Source: a virus
Length of the DNA stretch: 64,000 nucleotides
Virus record (IMG/VR): IMGVR_UViG_3300020474_000007
Coordinates: 1 to 64,000 of that record
Direction: 5' to 3' (one strand)
Shown here: in pieces, positions 36,123-46,947 of the stretch
Numbering within the stretch: the stretch's first letter is position 1
Layout of the letters: every line of letters begins with the position of its first letter
Program-made: the position numbers and the translations under genes
Notes under the pieces: model-generated
Told to the model about the DNA's origin: nothing
The model's database searches: none
The model's input: only the letters and a program-made list of their open reading frames with translations

Positions 36123-37856
36123 ATGATTAATATATATTCACCCACAGTGAAGAATGGGACTCAACCCGTTGTTATTAGACCAACCCCATTTGTGTCTATA
36201 GGTTCAACCCCCATACGTAATAGCATTGGAACTCTGGGTTCAACTTATAATATTACTTTAACTGGCACTATACTTCCGGGTCAAGGCTCACCTTTTATAG
36301 ACGGAACATTTCACGACACCGCCTCTAGTAGACCGGCTGATGAAGTTAATGTGTCTGGAGAATTACACCAACAGGTTTTTCGCAAACAAAACGCATTACG
36401 AGAATTATTTGCAACTGATGGCGTTAAGATAGAAATTGTGAATCTAGAAGGCAGTGATGCTCCTAACGTAGTTTTCTACGCAAAGATGCAGTCTATTAAC
36501 TTTGAGCCGGGAACATACATTGATTTATGTAGATATACTATAAATTTAACAACCAATTATATTCAAGATATAGACGGCGATGGTGTCATATGGGCAGACG
36601 GGAGAATGCTCAACATAGAAGAAGATGAAAATAAAACTGGCGCAGATAGATTTTATGATACAACTGCTTATACTCCTGACGCACTGAGGGCAAAGTTCGG
36701 GGGTTTTGTTTCTAATTTTACTGAAAACTGGTCTTTAGAAGTTGACGAATCGTTAGGTGAGACCAGTGGTGTTCACGGTATTACTCCAAGGGCTTATATA
36801 GTAACAAGGAACACAAGCGCTACTGGTAGAACCGATTTTAGATTTGACTCTGGAACTGACTCAGAAAAACACGAAGCGTGGGATGAGGCTAAAAGATTTT
36901 TAAGCACAAGTGTTTTAACCGATTTGCCGACAAAGTACCCCGGATATGCTGGCAGCACTGGTCAGGGTACTGGCGGGTTTGGAGCTATGACGCTCGGGCT
37001 AGTATCTCAGTTTAACGGGTGCAATCATTCAAGAACGGAAAATATTGATAAAACAGCAGGCGTTGTTAGTATTACTGACAGATGGTTAATGTGTAGAGAC
37101 ATTGCTTTTGAAAGTTATGATGCGTCAATTAGTTCGGAAACTACTGGTCCTTTTGTTTCTGTTAATATTAATGGAACTATTGCAGGCGTTAGCACCAAGC
37201 CTGCTGGTGCAGTAAGATATGGTGGTCAAACTAGTTCTTCTACTGCCAACAAGGTAGAGAACGCTTTAGCCAAATGGAACCTTGTTAGCGGTAGTGGTAC
37301 TTATGATATGAGTTCTCATATATTTAAACGGGCAAATGCATTAGTTGCGCCCCACTTAAACCCACAGCCATTATCTGTGTCTCTAAGTAGAAATGATTTT
37401 ACAGGAGAATTAAGCTATGCAATTACTTATGATAATAGACCTTTGAATATTGTAACTGAAGCTATGTCAGAGACCATATCTATTAATGATACATATCCCG
37501 GCGATTTATATGCTATGATCCCCGTTATAGGCAGGGTTACTGGGCCAGTTTTACAGTATATAGGAGGTAGGACAGAATACCAAAGAAATGTTTCGTTAGA
37601 ATTAATTTTTGATTATACAGATATAGATTATTCTGTTACAAGTACCAATGATGCAAAAAGAACATCTTTGTTACTTTCCAAGCCATCAGTACAAGAACCC
37701 GCTAGAACTCAGATAGCAAATTTATTAAAATCCGTAAGCCCTTTAAAAGAGCCGGGAATCAGGAAATGTTTCTTACAAGCGCCTCAAGAAAGTTGGTCTC
37801 CAAGAGATGGTCGATACAGTTTAAATGTTTCATGGGTATATGAATTGGATCAATAA
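36123..37856 (+). CDS. Tail tip/baseplate-like structural protein
   Basis: This 577-residue, beta-rich protein begins immediately after the giant gene's stop, with AGAGGA about 9 bases upstream. Early residues ('YNITLTGTILPGQGSP') and 'VNVSGELHQQVFRKQNALRE' suggest a beta-sandwich domain followed by a helix. The C-terminal 180 residues ('LSVSLSRNDFTGELSYAITY', then 'QYIGGRTEYQRNVSLELIFD') form another strand-rich domain. No lytic or peptidase motif is visible. The adjacent genes (37859, 38410, 43113) are similarly tail-like, so a distal-tail or baseplate ring component is the best guess. The family is not recognised. Confidence 0.55.
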   Translation: MINIYSPTVKNGTQPVVIRPTPFVSIGSTPIRNSIGTLGSTYNITLTGTILPGQGSPFIDGTFHDTASSRPADEVNVSGELHQQVFRKQNALRELFATDGVKIEIVNLEGSDAPNVVFYAKMQSINFEPGTYIDLCRYTINLTTNYIQDIDGDGVIWADGRMLNIEEDENKTGADRFYDTTAYTPDALRAKFGGFVSNFTENWSLEVDESLGETSGVHGITPRAYIVTRNTSATGRTDFRFDSGTDSEKHEAWDEAKRFLSTSVLTDLPTKYPGYAGSTGQGTGGFGAMTLGLVSQFNGCNHSRTENIDKTAGVVSITDRWLMCRDIAFESYDASISSETTGPFVSVNINGTIAGVSTKPAGAVRYGGQTSSSTANKVENALAKWNLVSGSGTYDMSSHIFKRANALVAPHLNPQPLSVSLSRNDFTGELSYAITYDNRPLNIVTEAMSETISINDTYPGDLYAMIPVIGRVTGPVLQYIGGRTEYQRNVSLELIFDYTDIDYSVTSTNDAKRTSLLLSKPSVQEPARTQIANLLKSVSPLKEPGIRKCFLQAPQESWSPRDGRYSLNVSWVYELDQ

Positions 37857-37858
37857 TC

Positions 37859-38413
37859 ATGTATGATCGTGTTAATAAAAATTTAACTACTACATCAGCC
37901 CCGTCTTTTGACAGGTCTGCCTTTCCTATTGTAGACTCTGGTGGTTTTTTACACGTAAACAAACAAGCTCCTATCACTGAGGGAACTTCTTTATTTCCTC
38001 CCACTTCTGGGGCCATGTGGCCTTCTGGTGAGGCCAATTTTCAAACATTTGATGAAAGTAAGACTCCTCTTGCGTATCCTGCATCCCTTAGCGGTTTAAT
38101 GTCTTCAGGAACTTTAGTAAATGCTCCTAGTGGTAATTTATTACTAAATAGCGGAATTAGAGATGGGTTGAGCAATGCTGCGGCTACAAAAGTTGAAGCT
38201 GATAAAAGAAATATTGTAGATGTTTTTAATCCGTATATTCACTATATTGCAAAAGATGGAGCTAGTGCTACTCAAGGTGCTATTGGTAGATCATCCCCTA
38301 CGTCGCTTCCTTTTTATGTAAGGTATAATGACAAGTATGAATCTCCACGTTTATTATTTGATAAATATAAAAACATATATGTAGAGCTAGATGCTAGCGG
38401 GGTGCAGTCATGA
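37859..38413 (+). CDS. Hypothetical tail protein
   Basis: This is a 184-residue protein with few charged clusters and many Ser/Pro/Gly residues ('FPPTSGAMWPSGEANFQTFD', 'LAYPASLSGLMSSGTLVNAP'). A C-terminal patch reads 'SLPFYVRYNDKYESPRLLFD' and 'KNIYVELDASGVQS'. It sits two bases after the previous stop, and its own stop overlaps the next ATG by 4 bases, so the three genes are translationally linked. No domain is recognised. It is probably a small linker or accessory protein of the tail tip; this is inferred from context only. Confidence 0.5.
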   Translation: MYDRVNKNLTTTSAPSFDRSAFPIVDSGGFLHVNKQAPITEGTSLFPPTSGAMWPSGEANFQTFDESKTPLAYPASLSGLMSSGTLVNAPSGNLLLNSGIRDGLSNAAATKVEADKRNIVDVFNPYIHYIAKDGASATQGAIGRSSPTSLPFYVRYNDKYESPRLLFDKYKNIYVELDASGVQS

Positions 38414-41400
38414 CAAATAGTATAGCAAGATCTTCCCACTACTACGGAGATGGCTGGCCCTCGTCTGGACTTGTCATACCTCAAGGTTTATCTACTGGTG
38501 GCTGGACGAGACAATCCAGAGGTTATCCGCAACAAACATTTCTTGGCGCTAGTATACGTAGTTTCAATATGCAGGCGGGTTTTGGAGATACCAGTTCAAC
38601 TCTTACCGTAGATATGGTTGTTGACGAGTTTAATAAATCTGACGGAACTAAACTTGGACTTGGTGATGATGTATACCATAGCGGTGAGCATGATTCTTTT
38701 ATGGCTCCTTTTGTCGGATCTCCAGTATTCTTTAAATTTGGTCGTGATTTTGCGACCGTAACAGATGCTTTTCAAACCGCTTATGATGTTGCGTTTAGTG
38801 TGTCTGGGATAACTAACTCTGGAATTACTTGGACAGAAGGAGGCAATGCTTACGACTCTATTGACCAAATTACTTCTTTGTCAAGCGGTGAATTTTTTAA
38901 TTTAGAAACTAGCGGAATAGACACAGTAGTAATAGATGAAAATATAGGAAGACTTCATACTACTTTTGGAGGCATATTGCAATCTTACATTCAAAATAAA
39001 AGCCCCAATGGTGAACCTGTTTATACTGTTCAAGTGGTTGACCCCAGAGAAATACTTTCTAATGTAAAACTTATTTTAAATAACTATGCTGGCACTACTT
39101 TTGAATCTGATAATATCTACAATGTTTTTGGATTTCTTGAACATAATCTAACTAGAACACAGACTTCGGAAATGGTTTCAACTTTCGGCCCAGCATCAAA
39201 ACTGGAAAGACTCGTTGATACTAGTGGAAATGTATCTTTTTCTGGCACAGATACTTTTACTGGTGATGGAGAAAATGGACTTATTTCTACGAATCCAGAT
39301 CCTAGTGGTAGTCAACAAAGTGATTTTTTTGGACCAGATAAATTTCCAATGACGGGTACGGGATTTTCTAGAAGGTCAGATCAAGGTATGCCATATTACA
39401 GAATAAATCAAGCGATAAGAGCTTTGATGGAAAGAGATGTGGACTTACCCAAGGTTTTCAAAACTACAAAATACGGCGATAAAATAAACTTTAGGGGATT
39501 TAAATATGTAGTTGATTTAGAAGGTTTGCCTAAATTGCCAGCATTTTATTATATTGATTACGATGAAATGAATCTGATGGATCTCTGTTTGGAGATATGT
39601 GAGGCTACTAATCATGATCTTTTTGTTAACTTGCTTCCTATAATTGATAGGCCAGAGGTTCAAAAGACATACGATGACAACATTCAAGCTATGAATGATA
39701 CAGTGACAGTTGTTGGCGACGATGAAGAAGAGGAGAAAGAATTAGTTGCGGGACTTATCAAAGTTACTGCTATAGACAGAAGTAAGCCGCCTGATATTGG
39801 TGCTGTGCAAAAATATTTAAATGATTTAGATGTTCAAGGAATTGTTGTAGAACAAAAAGACTTGGGATATGAACTGTCTAATGTTACTACTGAAAAATTT
39901 ATACTTGGTGGTCAAGAAACAAATATGCATTTATTTAGCACTCAGGCTGATCGCGGAATGTATGCGAGAAATCAAAGGGGAGAGGGTGATGGAGCTGAAC
40001 CACTTGGAACACAGTGGGATTTATTAAACTCTTTAAAACAGCAATTAGTACCATACTATGGCACTCTTAGCGATGGAGTGGTATCAATTCCAAAGGGATA
40101 TGGCTCATACCAGCAAATACTTTTAGATACAACGTCTTTGTTTGCTAATGGCGTTGGGGATTACTACGTTGCTACAGAGATGGAGCTAAGATGCGCTTTG
40201 ATATCTTACGAAAAATGGGTTCAGTTTTTAATGGAGTACAACGATAAATATCTAGAGTCCGTGGAGGAAGATGATCTGATAGAGGGCAACGCCGTAGAAG
40301 GAACAGCTCCTAGCGATTTGCCTGATGGTCTAGGGGACAAAGATTTGGTTATCTCCAATAATTATGCGGTTACTGTTCCTAGATGTGTTTGGCCTACATA
40401 TAGCTCTTCTGGAGTTAGTAAATTTGGAGAAGATGACCTTCCAACTAGCGCTTGTCATCCTCCATATGGATATCCTCTTTATTATAAAAGAGCAACCAAG
40501 CTAGGCATACCTCAAGCTGGTTTAGCGAAATTGTCATACACTTGGAATTCCCAGATTCTTCCGAAGATAACTAAGTTAAAAGCTAATAAAGACGGAGAAA
40601 ATTACCAGACATTACTTTCAGATGGCTGGACAGATTTCAAGAAAGATATTTTCCAAGATTCTAATGGAAATACTGATCCATTGCTTTCTTCCTTCCTTGG
40701 TTATGTTGAAAACGCCGTTTCTGGATATGCTACGGATGTTGCGATAAATATTATAGAAGACAGAGTTTCAGATATCAATAAAGCCGCAGCTTCTTTCCCC
40801 TCAATGTCTAGAAAAGCTACTGCTAATGCAAAAAAAGTTCATTCGCATTTAAAAAATATAGCTTCGGAATGTTTGGGTAAAAAGTTTCTTGTTAAGCTAC
40901 CTCACAAAACATCTAAATATTTTAATTACAATATTGAAAATGACGGCGGTATGCATATGAGCGGGCCTTATGGATTTAACAGAGTTACGCCTTCTGGAAG
41001 AGATTATCAAAACAATCAACAAGACGCAGGAGCTGGTAAAAAAAACTCCGCTTGGATGCAAGACTTTTTAGAACCAGTTCGCGCTGCTGGTAATTCTGGG
41101 GTAGATGTTAATCACAAGTCTAATTATAATGGAGCTGCTAATTCTAATTATGATTCTATAGACGACACTATACGATTCAACTACCTCCCATCTGCTCAGG
41201 GTGGATTTTTTAATCACAATCTGATGGAAGAAATCATGCCTCTGACTTTAGTTAATTCTGGACTACCATCTGGAATGAAACAATTACTGATACCCAATGA
41301 TCTAAAACATTTTGTTAACGACAACGGAAGAATTTCCTGCTATGTCAGATTTGATAATAGTCAGGATTTGTCTTTTGCAGGAATTAATCCTAGTCATTTT

Positions 41401-43110
41401 AGTCAACAGGTTATATCTGATTTGCCAGAAGGATCTGAGATTGTAGATGTCACACCAGATATTGCTGAGCAACTAGACAACCTAGAAGAAAGTAGCACAA
41501 ATTTTACTCGTTTAGAATCTAGTCTTCCTGAACAATATAAAAACGAATCTGCCGCCAAAGATAATACAAAAAAATCTGTAGCATTTGTTAGGGCTAATAT
41601 AGATGAAAAACTGTATTTGGTTCCACGGGCTGTTAATGCGCCGACCGTTGTATTTGCACAACAGGTTATAGAAGAAGATGCGTGGACAAAACCCAAGCCT
41701 GTGTTAAACTCTGCTGGAGAAGTAGAGCTGACTTTGCCTTTAAAGCATTCAATTTTTATACCTGCTTCCGGTGAGGGGGAAACCATTAGTATTTTCGATT
41801 GGAAGAGGAATTACAATTACATCACATCTTCTTGGCTGATAGACACGGACAAGTCCGCATTAGATTATACGTCTATCTACGCTTTAATTACCTTGCCGGG
41901 AAGAATACAGCCTACAAAAGATTCTAGATTTAGAGATGGTCCTTATCAACTTTTTAAACCAGACACATTTAAACATTTCTTAACTATGGACGTTGTTAAA
42001 GGAGTTCAAGGTTTTGATAAACCAGCGTATCAAAATGGTCCCCCTACTAACTTAATTAATTGCTTTAGTGAAAACAGACAAAAGGCAGCTAAAAGCCTTC
42101 ACGAAAAAGCTTTGTCTCAACTTTCATACGCTTTTCCACAGCGTATAGACTTGATGAGTCCCTCTCCTGTTTTTCCAGATTTTATTAGTCTACCATTAAT
42201 GTCTAAAGAAAGATGCTACGGACCTTGGGTGGCTACTCAATTGTATGAGACAAGTAGCGGAACTACTGTAAGCAGGAAATATAAAGATCTTGGCGGTTCC
42301 GTAGAAGTCATTAAGGATGAATTTTTGGCTCCTTGGAATTTTGCTGGATATCCCAACATGAATGAGATGGGCAAGCAAAAGGCTAAGTTCTCAAATAGTT
42401 TATTATTATTGTCTGAGCGCGGAGGATTCGTTGTTCCTTCGGCTCCCAGTGGAGTTACCTTAGCCAATGAGTTGAGAAGTACAGGACCATTAGTTACTAA
42501 TATAGGAGTTGATATATCTACTAATGGAATAAAAACAACTTATCAGTTAGATTTGTACACCAATAGTTTTGGGAAATTACAAAAACAAAAAGAACAACAG
42601 CTATCAAGAGCTAGTAGAGATAGACAAAAATCTTTAGATGAAAAGAACGGTTTAATTAGAAGAAGTGCTGGAAAAAATCAAGTAGATTTAAATTATGAAA
42701 TATTAAGACAAGAAATAGACACTAAGATGAAAGAGCTGTCACAACTTATTGGAGCTACAGATCACACTATGACATCTAGGACAGATCTTGTTGCCAGTGT
42801 AAAGTCTACCACGGTGGAGATGTTTAACGCTTCTACAAACCAAAAAGAGCAAGTTAAAAGAACTGGTGTTGACATTTCTACACAAGCTCCAGACACGGCT
42901 CAAAAAGTAGGATCTATGTTTCCAACTCAACAAGCAAACCAAAAAGCTTACTACAATGCTGCCGGGGGATCTATGTCAGAGATGTATACTCCAGTTTCTA
43001 TGGAGCCATATCATCCTAATATGCCTTCAAAACCAGCAACAAAAGCTACAGACGCAGAGAGATTTCATGAAAGAACAGCAGAAAAAACTATAACTATTTA
43101 CGAGGACTAA
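38410..43110 (+). CDS. Large tail hub-like structural protein (1566 aa)
   Basis: The protein starts at an ATGA overlap with the previous gene. The N-terminal 250 residues contain 'FLGASIRSFNMQAGFGDTSS' and 'PVYTVQVVDPREILSNVKLI', the type of wording seen in phage hub or gpD-like proteins ('V-x-D-P-R-E-x-L-x-N'). The central part is mixed alpha/beta. Residues about 1380-1450 ('LQKQKEQQLSRASRDRQKSL', 'YEILRQEIDTKMKELSQLIG') form a coiled coil, and a Pro-rich tail follows. It is likely a tail-tip or hub protein that holds the tube end and the giant adhesin. No murein hydrolase motif was found. The functional call is inferred. Confidence 0.55.
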   Translation: MTNSIARSSHYYGDGWPSSGLVIPQGLSTGGWTRQSRGYPQQTFLGASIRSFNMQAGFGDTSSTLTVDMVVDEFNKSDGTKLGLGDDVYHSGEHDSFMAPFVGSPVFFKFGRDFATVTDAFQTAYDVAFSVSGITNSGITWTEGGNAYDSIDQITSLSSGEFFNLETSGIDTVVIDENIGRLHTTFGGILQSYIQNKSPNGEPVYTVQVVDPREILSNVKLILNNYAGTTFESDNIYNVFGFLEHNLTRTQTSEMVSTFGPASKLERLVDTSGNVSFSGTDTFTGDGENGLISTNPDPSGSQQSDFFGPDKFPMTGTGFSRRSDQGMPYYRINQAIRALMERDVDLPKVFKTTKYGDKINFRGFKYVVDLEGLPKLPAFYYIDYDEMNLMDLCLEICEATNHDLFVNLLPIIDRPEVQKTYDDNIQAMNDTVTVVGDDEEEEKELVAGLIKVTAIDRSKPPDIGAVQKYLNDLDVQGIVVEQKDLGYELSNVTTEKFILGGQETNMHLFSTQADRGMYARNQRGEGDGAEPLGTQWDLLNSLKQQLVPYYGTLSDGVVSIPKGYGSYQQILLDTTSLFANGVGDYYVATEMELRCALISYEKWVQFLMEYNDKYLESVEEDDLIEGNAVEGTAPSDLPDGLGDKDLVISNNYAVTVPRCVWPTYSSSGVSKFGEDDLPTSACHPPYGYPLYYKRATKLGIPQAGLAKLSYTWNSQILPKITKLKANKDGENYQTLLSDGWTDFKKDIFQDSNGNTDPLLSSFLGYVENAVSGYATDVAINIIEDRVSDINKAAASFPSMSRKATANAKKVHSHLKNIASECLGKKFLVKLPHKTSKYFNYNIENDGGMHMSGPYGFNRVTPSGRDYQNNQQDAGAGKKNSAWMQDFLEPVRAAGNSGVDVNHKSNYNGAANSNYDSIDDTIRFNYLPSAQGGFFNHNLMEEIMPLTLVNSGLPSGMKQLLIPNDLKHFVNDNGRISCYVRFDNSQDLSFAGINPSHFSQQVISDLPEGSEIVDVTPDIAEQLDNLEESSTNFTRLESSLPEQYKNESAAKDNTKKSVAFVRANIDEKLYLVPRAVNAPTVVFAQQVIEEDAWTKPKPVLNSAGEVELTLPLKHSIFIPASGEGETISIFDWKRNYNYITSSWLIDTDKSALDYTSIYALITLPGRIQPTKDSRFRDGPYQLFKPDTFKHFLTMDVVKGVQGFDKPAYQNGPPTNLINCFSENRQKAAKSLHEKALSQLSYAFPQRIDLMSPSPVFPDFISLPLMSKERCYGPWVATQLYETSSGTTVSRKYKDLGGSVEVIKDEFLAPWNFAGYPNMNEMGKQKAKFSNSLLLLSERGGFVVPSAPSGVTLANELRSTGPLVTNIGVDISTNGIKTTYQLDLYTNSFGKLQKQKEQQLSRASRDRQKSLDEKNGLIRRSAGKNQVDLNYEILRQEIDTKMKELSQLIGATDHTMTSRTDLVASVKSTTVEMFNASTNQKEQVKRTGVDISTQAPDTAQKVGSMFPTQQANQKAYYNAAGGSMSEMYTPVSMEPYHPNMPSKPATKATDAERFHERTAEKTITIYED

Positions 43111-43112
43111 GC

Positions 43113-46100
43113 ATGGCTTATAAAGGAAATTTAAATATACCAATTGAAGAAAATCATTTAATTGTTATAGATGATCCAGATTTAATAGAATTAGGCATAC
43201 CCGCGTTTTCTAAAAAGGGTTTAGATCAACTAGTAAATGATCCGTCTACATATAAAGGTCTTGAACAGTTTCTTTTAAAAAAGAAGGGTAATGATGCTTG
43301 CGCTAGTGGAGAACTAGATCCACAAGAAATAAAAGATCTATTTTTAGGTAAATCTTTTCAGCCTATTTATGGAAAATTTAATTTAGGAGATAAAAAATAC
43401 GAAGCTTCTCCAATTCCTGTTAGTGTTGCCGATGGAGATAGTACAATATCAGACTTGATTGATCAACACGAAAGTGTTATCAATAATATTGGTAATTTCG
43501 CCGCTGTTTCAGATAGCGATTTTGCCCAAGTCATTCAAGATATAAATAACAGTCCATCTGGATGTTTAAATTTTACAACAGACTATGGAATTGCTGGGAG
43601 GGTTTATTTCCAAAGCCCTAAAAACAAAGATTCACGAAGGCTGGTGGTTTCTGCTGGAGATCCAATTTTAGCCACTTCTCCGAGACGAGCCACAGGGGGT
43701 AAATACACATTTTCTAGCACAGAGAAAAAACAATTGAATGATAGTGCAGAAGATGGTTTTGGACAAATCGGCTGTTTTGATCCATACAATGATAAACTTC
43801 CTAAAGCTGACACGGATGTAGTTGGGAGGATGCGACTAAATTACAACAAAGCTCTTGGGTATTTTGAGTCTGGTTCTCAAACTATTTTGGCTAGACTAAC
43901 AGACGATCTTGATCCTGTGGACGCTAGAGAATTAGATATGGATGCTGTAGATGTATTAAAACCCAAAGATTTATATGATAAAGAGTCACCAAGTTTTATA
44001 TCTGCATTCACTTCTTCTTTTGCTATGCCTTTATCTGCACATAATGGTAATCCTCACACTCATGGTCCTAATATTGTTAATTCGACTACGTATGAAAAAG
44101 AATATATTAGAGTTGTTAATAGGGCTGGAAGAGGCTGGAAGAAGGGCGAATTGGTGTTATGCACACTGATTGACAATGAGTGGATTGTTCATGATTTTGG
44201 ACCCGCACAATTAAGTCAAGGAAAAGTACAATTAGGCAAGTGGCAATTTGTTAAAATGCTTGCAGATACTGACGCTTATTTTGCAGACGATAGACGATTT
44301 TGGCTAAACGCAATCTTTTATGAAAATGGAGCAAACCCATACGATAGGGCTATTAAGGGTACAGAATATCCCATACGTATGAGAGCTAGATTTTATGAAT
44401 CAATAAACAGTTACGATAGCGCCACTTTGAAATTAGATGGTCTAAACAACACATTTGCTATATGCTCAGAAAACGTAAGTGTTATCAATTCTCTTGATAA
44501 AATGTCAAAAACAGCACAGATGCCCGATAATGTTGCCGATTTGACAGATTTCCAGCCTAGTACTAGATATGTTCAAACTAGTGCATTTGACTTACTAGGC
44601 AAACACATGGGCGGTAATAATGATTTAGGAAATATCATCGGAAGGACAAATAATCAAGTTAGTCCAGACCCCTTGGCTCAAGATCAAAGAGCAGAGTTCG
44701 CCCAAGATGTTCCATTCTGGTTTGGGCCGATACTTCCAGACGGTTACGCATCAGCCACAACATTACGCTTATTGTCTAGCGGTATTAACGCAATTGCTAT
44801 GGGTTCAGGAATTGTTACTGGCGGGCTATTAGATGTTACTAACAATAGTTGTGATAATAATATGTTATCAAGAATGTCTGCTGATGCGCCTCCTGACGAC
44901 GACGATGATGACGGCGATGATGACGGCGATGATGACGATGGCAGTGATGATGATGACAACGATAATGCCACAGAAATTCCTCCCGTCTTTGGTGCAGACG
45001 ATGACGATACTGTTTGTCTTGAGGAATTATTCATGTTTGCCAATCGATTCGATTACTCGTTAGCCCAACTACCAGCAGAGTACGCTCTTAATGCTTCACC
45101 AAGCGGCTTGTTTGGTTATCCTGTAGAACACATATCTCAACTTGTGTACCACGAAAGATCGTCAACAAACGCAGGATCTCCTATAGCCAAAGCCTATAAT
45201 ACTTTTTTGCGTTCTGATTCAAATAGATTTCATTATCTTGCAACACCAGACGGAGCTAGTGAATTTTTAGATCTACAGCCAATTAATAAAACCAATATAC
45301 AATTCTCTCCATTGCAATATGTTTTTGCAGGACACGCTGATAAGAGTCTTTCAAAAGAGATTTTAGAAATGGGCGATACTCATGCGGGGCAAAGAATAAT
45401 TCAAGATTATGGTAATACTTGGGATATGGCTAGAGAGTTATTAGCCAAGGTGAGGAGTCAAAGCAGTTTTTGGGGAAATATGCTTACAAGAGAAGAGGCT
45501 CTTACTAGTCATAGTTTTTCGGCTGATAGTACTGGCTTTATACCTAAAGGACATACTAATATAGTTTGGGATAAATATATTTTTAGAAAACCTAGAAATC
45601 ACGTTATATCACCTTATGCCTTTTATCAAACTGATCCAAGAGGAGATCAATATGATGGAGCGAATTTAATGCATATAACATACGCCAAAAATACTGCTAG
45701 AATTGGCTCAGCGGGTGTTGTTCAATTAAATTGCACTTTTGATTATGGACTTCCTTACAGGTCTAGGAGTATGGGGGGCCAAGTAACACCTATTAGCGCC
45801 TTGCCAATTATGGGTATGCCTGTATTTGGTGGAGGTACAAATCCAATCAGATCTTATACTAATCCTCAGTGGGGTAACGAAGGTTCTACTTTACAAGAAT
45901 ATTCTGGAGGATTGACTTTATACGCATCGCTGTTTGACCACTGGCCTGAAGAAGACACAATATGTGATCCGCGATATGATTGTCCTTTGCATTTTCTTCC
46001 GGGCAAATTGCATGTAGATGACGTTGTTATGAAAACTCAAACGGAAGACGTTGGTAAAGTCTACGAAGGGGATTGGGTTCCAGCTCATCCATCAGGATTA

Positions 46101-46934
46101 TATACTACAGCAAAGTTGGCTCAGGCAGACTATGAAAGAACTATAGATGTTCCAGAAACTACTGTTGATTTTAGAGTTCCCACGTATGGACACCCATTTG
46201 AACCTGATGTAGACAACACTATTGTCCCAGAGGGGCAACTTATTAATAGAGTTGGCGTTGCAACAGGGTCAGAATACACAGAGACCGTTGGGATACTTAG
46301 GCCCAAAGGAGAATGGAGAATTAATCCAATTTGTAGGGGCATGATGGTTACTAGTTCTCACGGCTTTAGGTACTGGCAAAGAGTCATTGGTCTAAATCCT
46401 GATGACTATACTGTAGTTACTAGGGGAGCAGGAATGTTGCCTTTGCAAAAAGTGGAAGACAGTACTAATAATTTTGTATTAGAGGTTAATAGTGACGACA
46501 CAGGGGATGGAACTAGTTTTACATTTACTGATAAAGGAGAAGGATTCTCGCCTTCTAGCTTTGATAGGATGCATACTAGGGCTGACGAGAATGGCGATGA
46601 ACAGATATATCATGGCGTTTTGGTAACAATACCGGGAGTTGGTGAAGACACTGAAATCGTATTTCACACTGGTCTTGTGTGGGACAAACCGCGAGAAACT
46701 ATCTACCCAAAATTCCACGGAAAAGTTCTCTGTACAGAGCCAGATGCAGCAGAGGAAGAAGGGTACAAAACAGGGTCAAAAAGCACCAGTATAGGCATAT
46801 TGGAGAGGAGTCCTGACGGGTTATATGACATTTTCTTACATTTTGCCCACGATGTAACGTTTGTGGATTGGTCTCGCGGAGCTGACACTATAGGGCTTTT
46901 GCAGCAAGTAAATTTAAATATAGGCGCTGCTTAA
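43113..46934 (+). CDS. Large tail tip protein with Asp-rich linker (1273 aa)
   Basis: This 1273-residue protein has a GAGG ribosome site. N-terminal residues are helical and charged. The centre holds 'EYIRVVNRAGRGWKKGELVL', 'HDFGPAQLSQGKVQLGKWQF' and other beta-domain patches. Residues 595-618 are almost entirely Asp, Gly and Asn, and split the protein into two parts. The C-terminal half includes beta-rich segments such as 'EYSGGLTLYASLFDHWPEED' and ends with 'ILERSPDGLYDIFLHFAHDV'. It lies before the last gene of the block. A distal tail or fibre-network protein is likely; the family is not recognised. Confidence 0.55.
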   Translation: MAYKGNLNIPIEENHLIVIDDPDLIELGIPAFSKKGLDQLVNDPSTYKGLEQFLLKKKGNDACASGELDPQEIKDLFLGKSFQPIYGKFNLGDKKYEASPIPVSVADGDSTISDLIDQHESVINNIGNFAAVSDSDFAQVIQDINNSPSGCLNFTTDYGIAGRVYFQSPKNKDSRRLVVSAGDPILATSPRRATGGKYTFSSTEKKQLNDSAEDGFGQIGCFDPYNDKLPKADTDVVGRMRLNYNKALGYFESGSQTILARLTDDLDPVDARELDMDAVDVLKPKDLYDKESPSFISAFTSSFAMPLSAHNGNPHTHGPNIVNSTTYEKEYIRVVNRAGRGWKKGELVLCTLIDNEWIVHDFGPAQLSQGKVQLGKWQFVKMLADTDAYFADDRRFWLNAIFYENGANPYDRAIKGTEYPIRMRARFYESINSYDSATLKLDGLNNTFAICSENVSVINSLDKMSKTAQMPDNVADLTDFQPSTRYVQTSAFDLLGKHMGGNNDLGNIIGRTNNQVSPDPLAQDQRAEFAQDVPFWFGPILPDGYASATTLRLLSSGINAIAMGSGIVTGGLLDVTNNSCDNNMLSRMSADAPPDDDDDDGDDDGDDDDGSDDDDNDNATEIPPVFGADDDDTVCLEELFMFANRFDYSLAQLPAEYALNASPSGLFGYPVEHISQLVYHERSSTNAGSPIAKAYNTFLRSDSNRFHYLATPDGASEFLDLQPINKTNIQFSPLQYVFAGHADKSLSKEILEMGDTHAGQRIIQDYGNTWDMARELLAKVRSQSSFWGNMLTREEALTSHSFSADSTGFIPKGHTNIVWDKYIFRKPRNHVISPYAFYQTDPRGDQYDGANLMHITYAKNTARIGSAGVVQLNCTFDYGLPYRSRSMGGQVTPISALPIMGMPVFGGGTNPIRSYTNPQWGNEGSTLQEYSGGLTLYASLFDHWPEEDTICDPRYDCPLHFLPGKLHVDDVVMKTQTEDVGKVYEGDWVPAHPSGLYTTAKLAQADYERTIDVPETTVDFRVPTYGHPFEPDVDNTIVPEGQLINRVGVATGSEYTETVGILRPKGEWRINPICRGMMVTSSHGFRYWQRVIGLNPDDYTVVTRGAGMLPLQKVEDSTNNFVLEVNSDDTGDGTSFTFTDKGEGFSPSSFDRMHTRADENGDEQIYHGVLVTIPGVGEDTEIVFHTGLVWDKPRETIYPKFHGKVLCTEPDAAEEEGYKTGSKSTSIGILERSPDGLYDIFLHFAHDVTFVDWSRGADTIGLLQQVNLNIGAA
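44895..44966 (+). repeat. Asp/Gly/Asn-rich coding tract (GAC/GAT/GGC repeats)
   Basis: Codons GAC, GAT, GGC and AGT repeat in a near-triplet microsatellite encoding residues 595-618 of the protein at 43113. The unit GATGATGACGGC appears twice, with variants. It forms a flexible, strongly acidic linker that could bind divalent cations. The tract also makes long chance frames on the other strand and in another plus frame, which are not genes. Confidence 0.8.
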
Positions 46935-46938
46935 TTTC

Positions 46939-46947
46939 GTGTATAAT
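46939..46947 (+). promoter_or_regulatory. Candidate promoter before the last structural gene
   Basis: CGTGTATAATATT lies in the 48-base gap before 46983. It keeps the GTGTATAA core of the two late-promoter-like elements (2665, 13062) but has TATAAT, a canonical minus-10 box, at 46942-46947. A dedicated promoter would allow separate high expression of the 260-residue gene downstream. No clear minus-35 box is seen. Confidence 0.4.

Noticed and set aside
44744-45063. Extra frames over the Asp-rich tract on both strands
   Set aside because: They are by-products of the GAY-codon repeat, with low-complexity Ser/Pro or Met/Thr content and no ribosome site.
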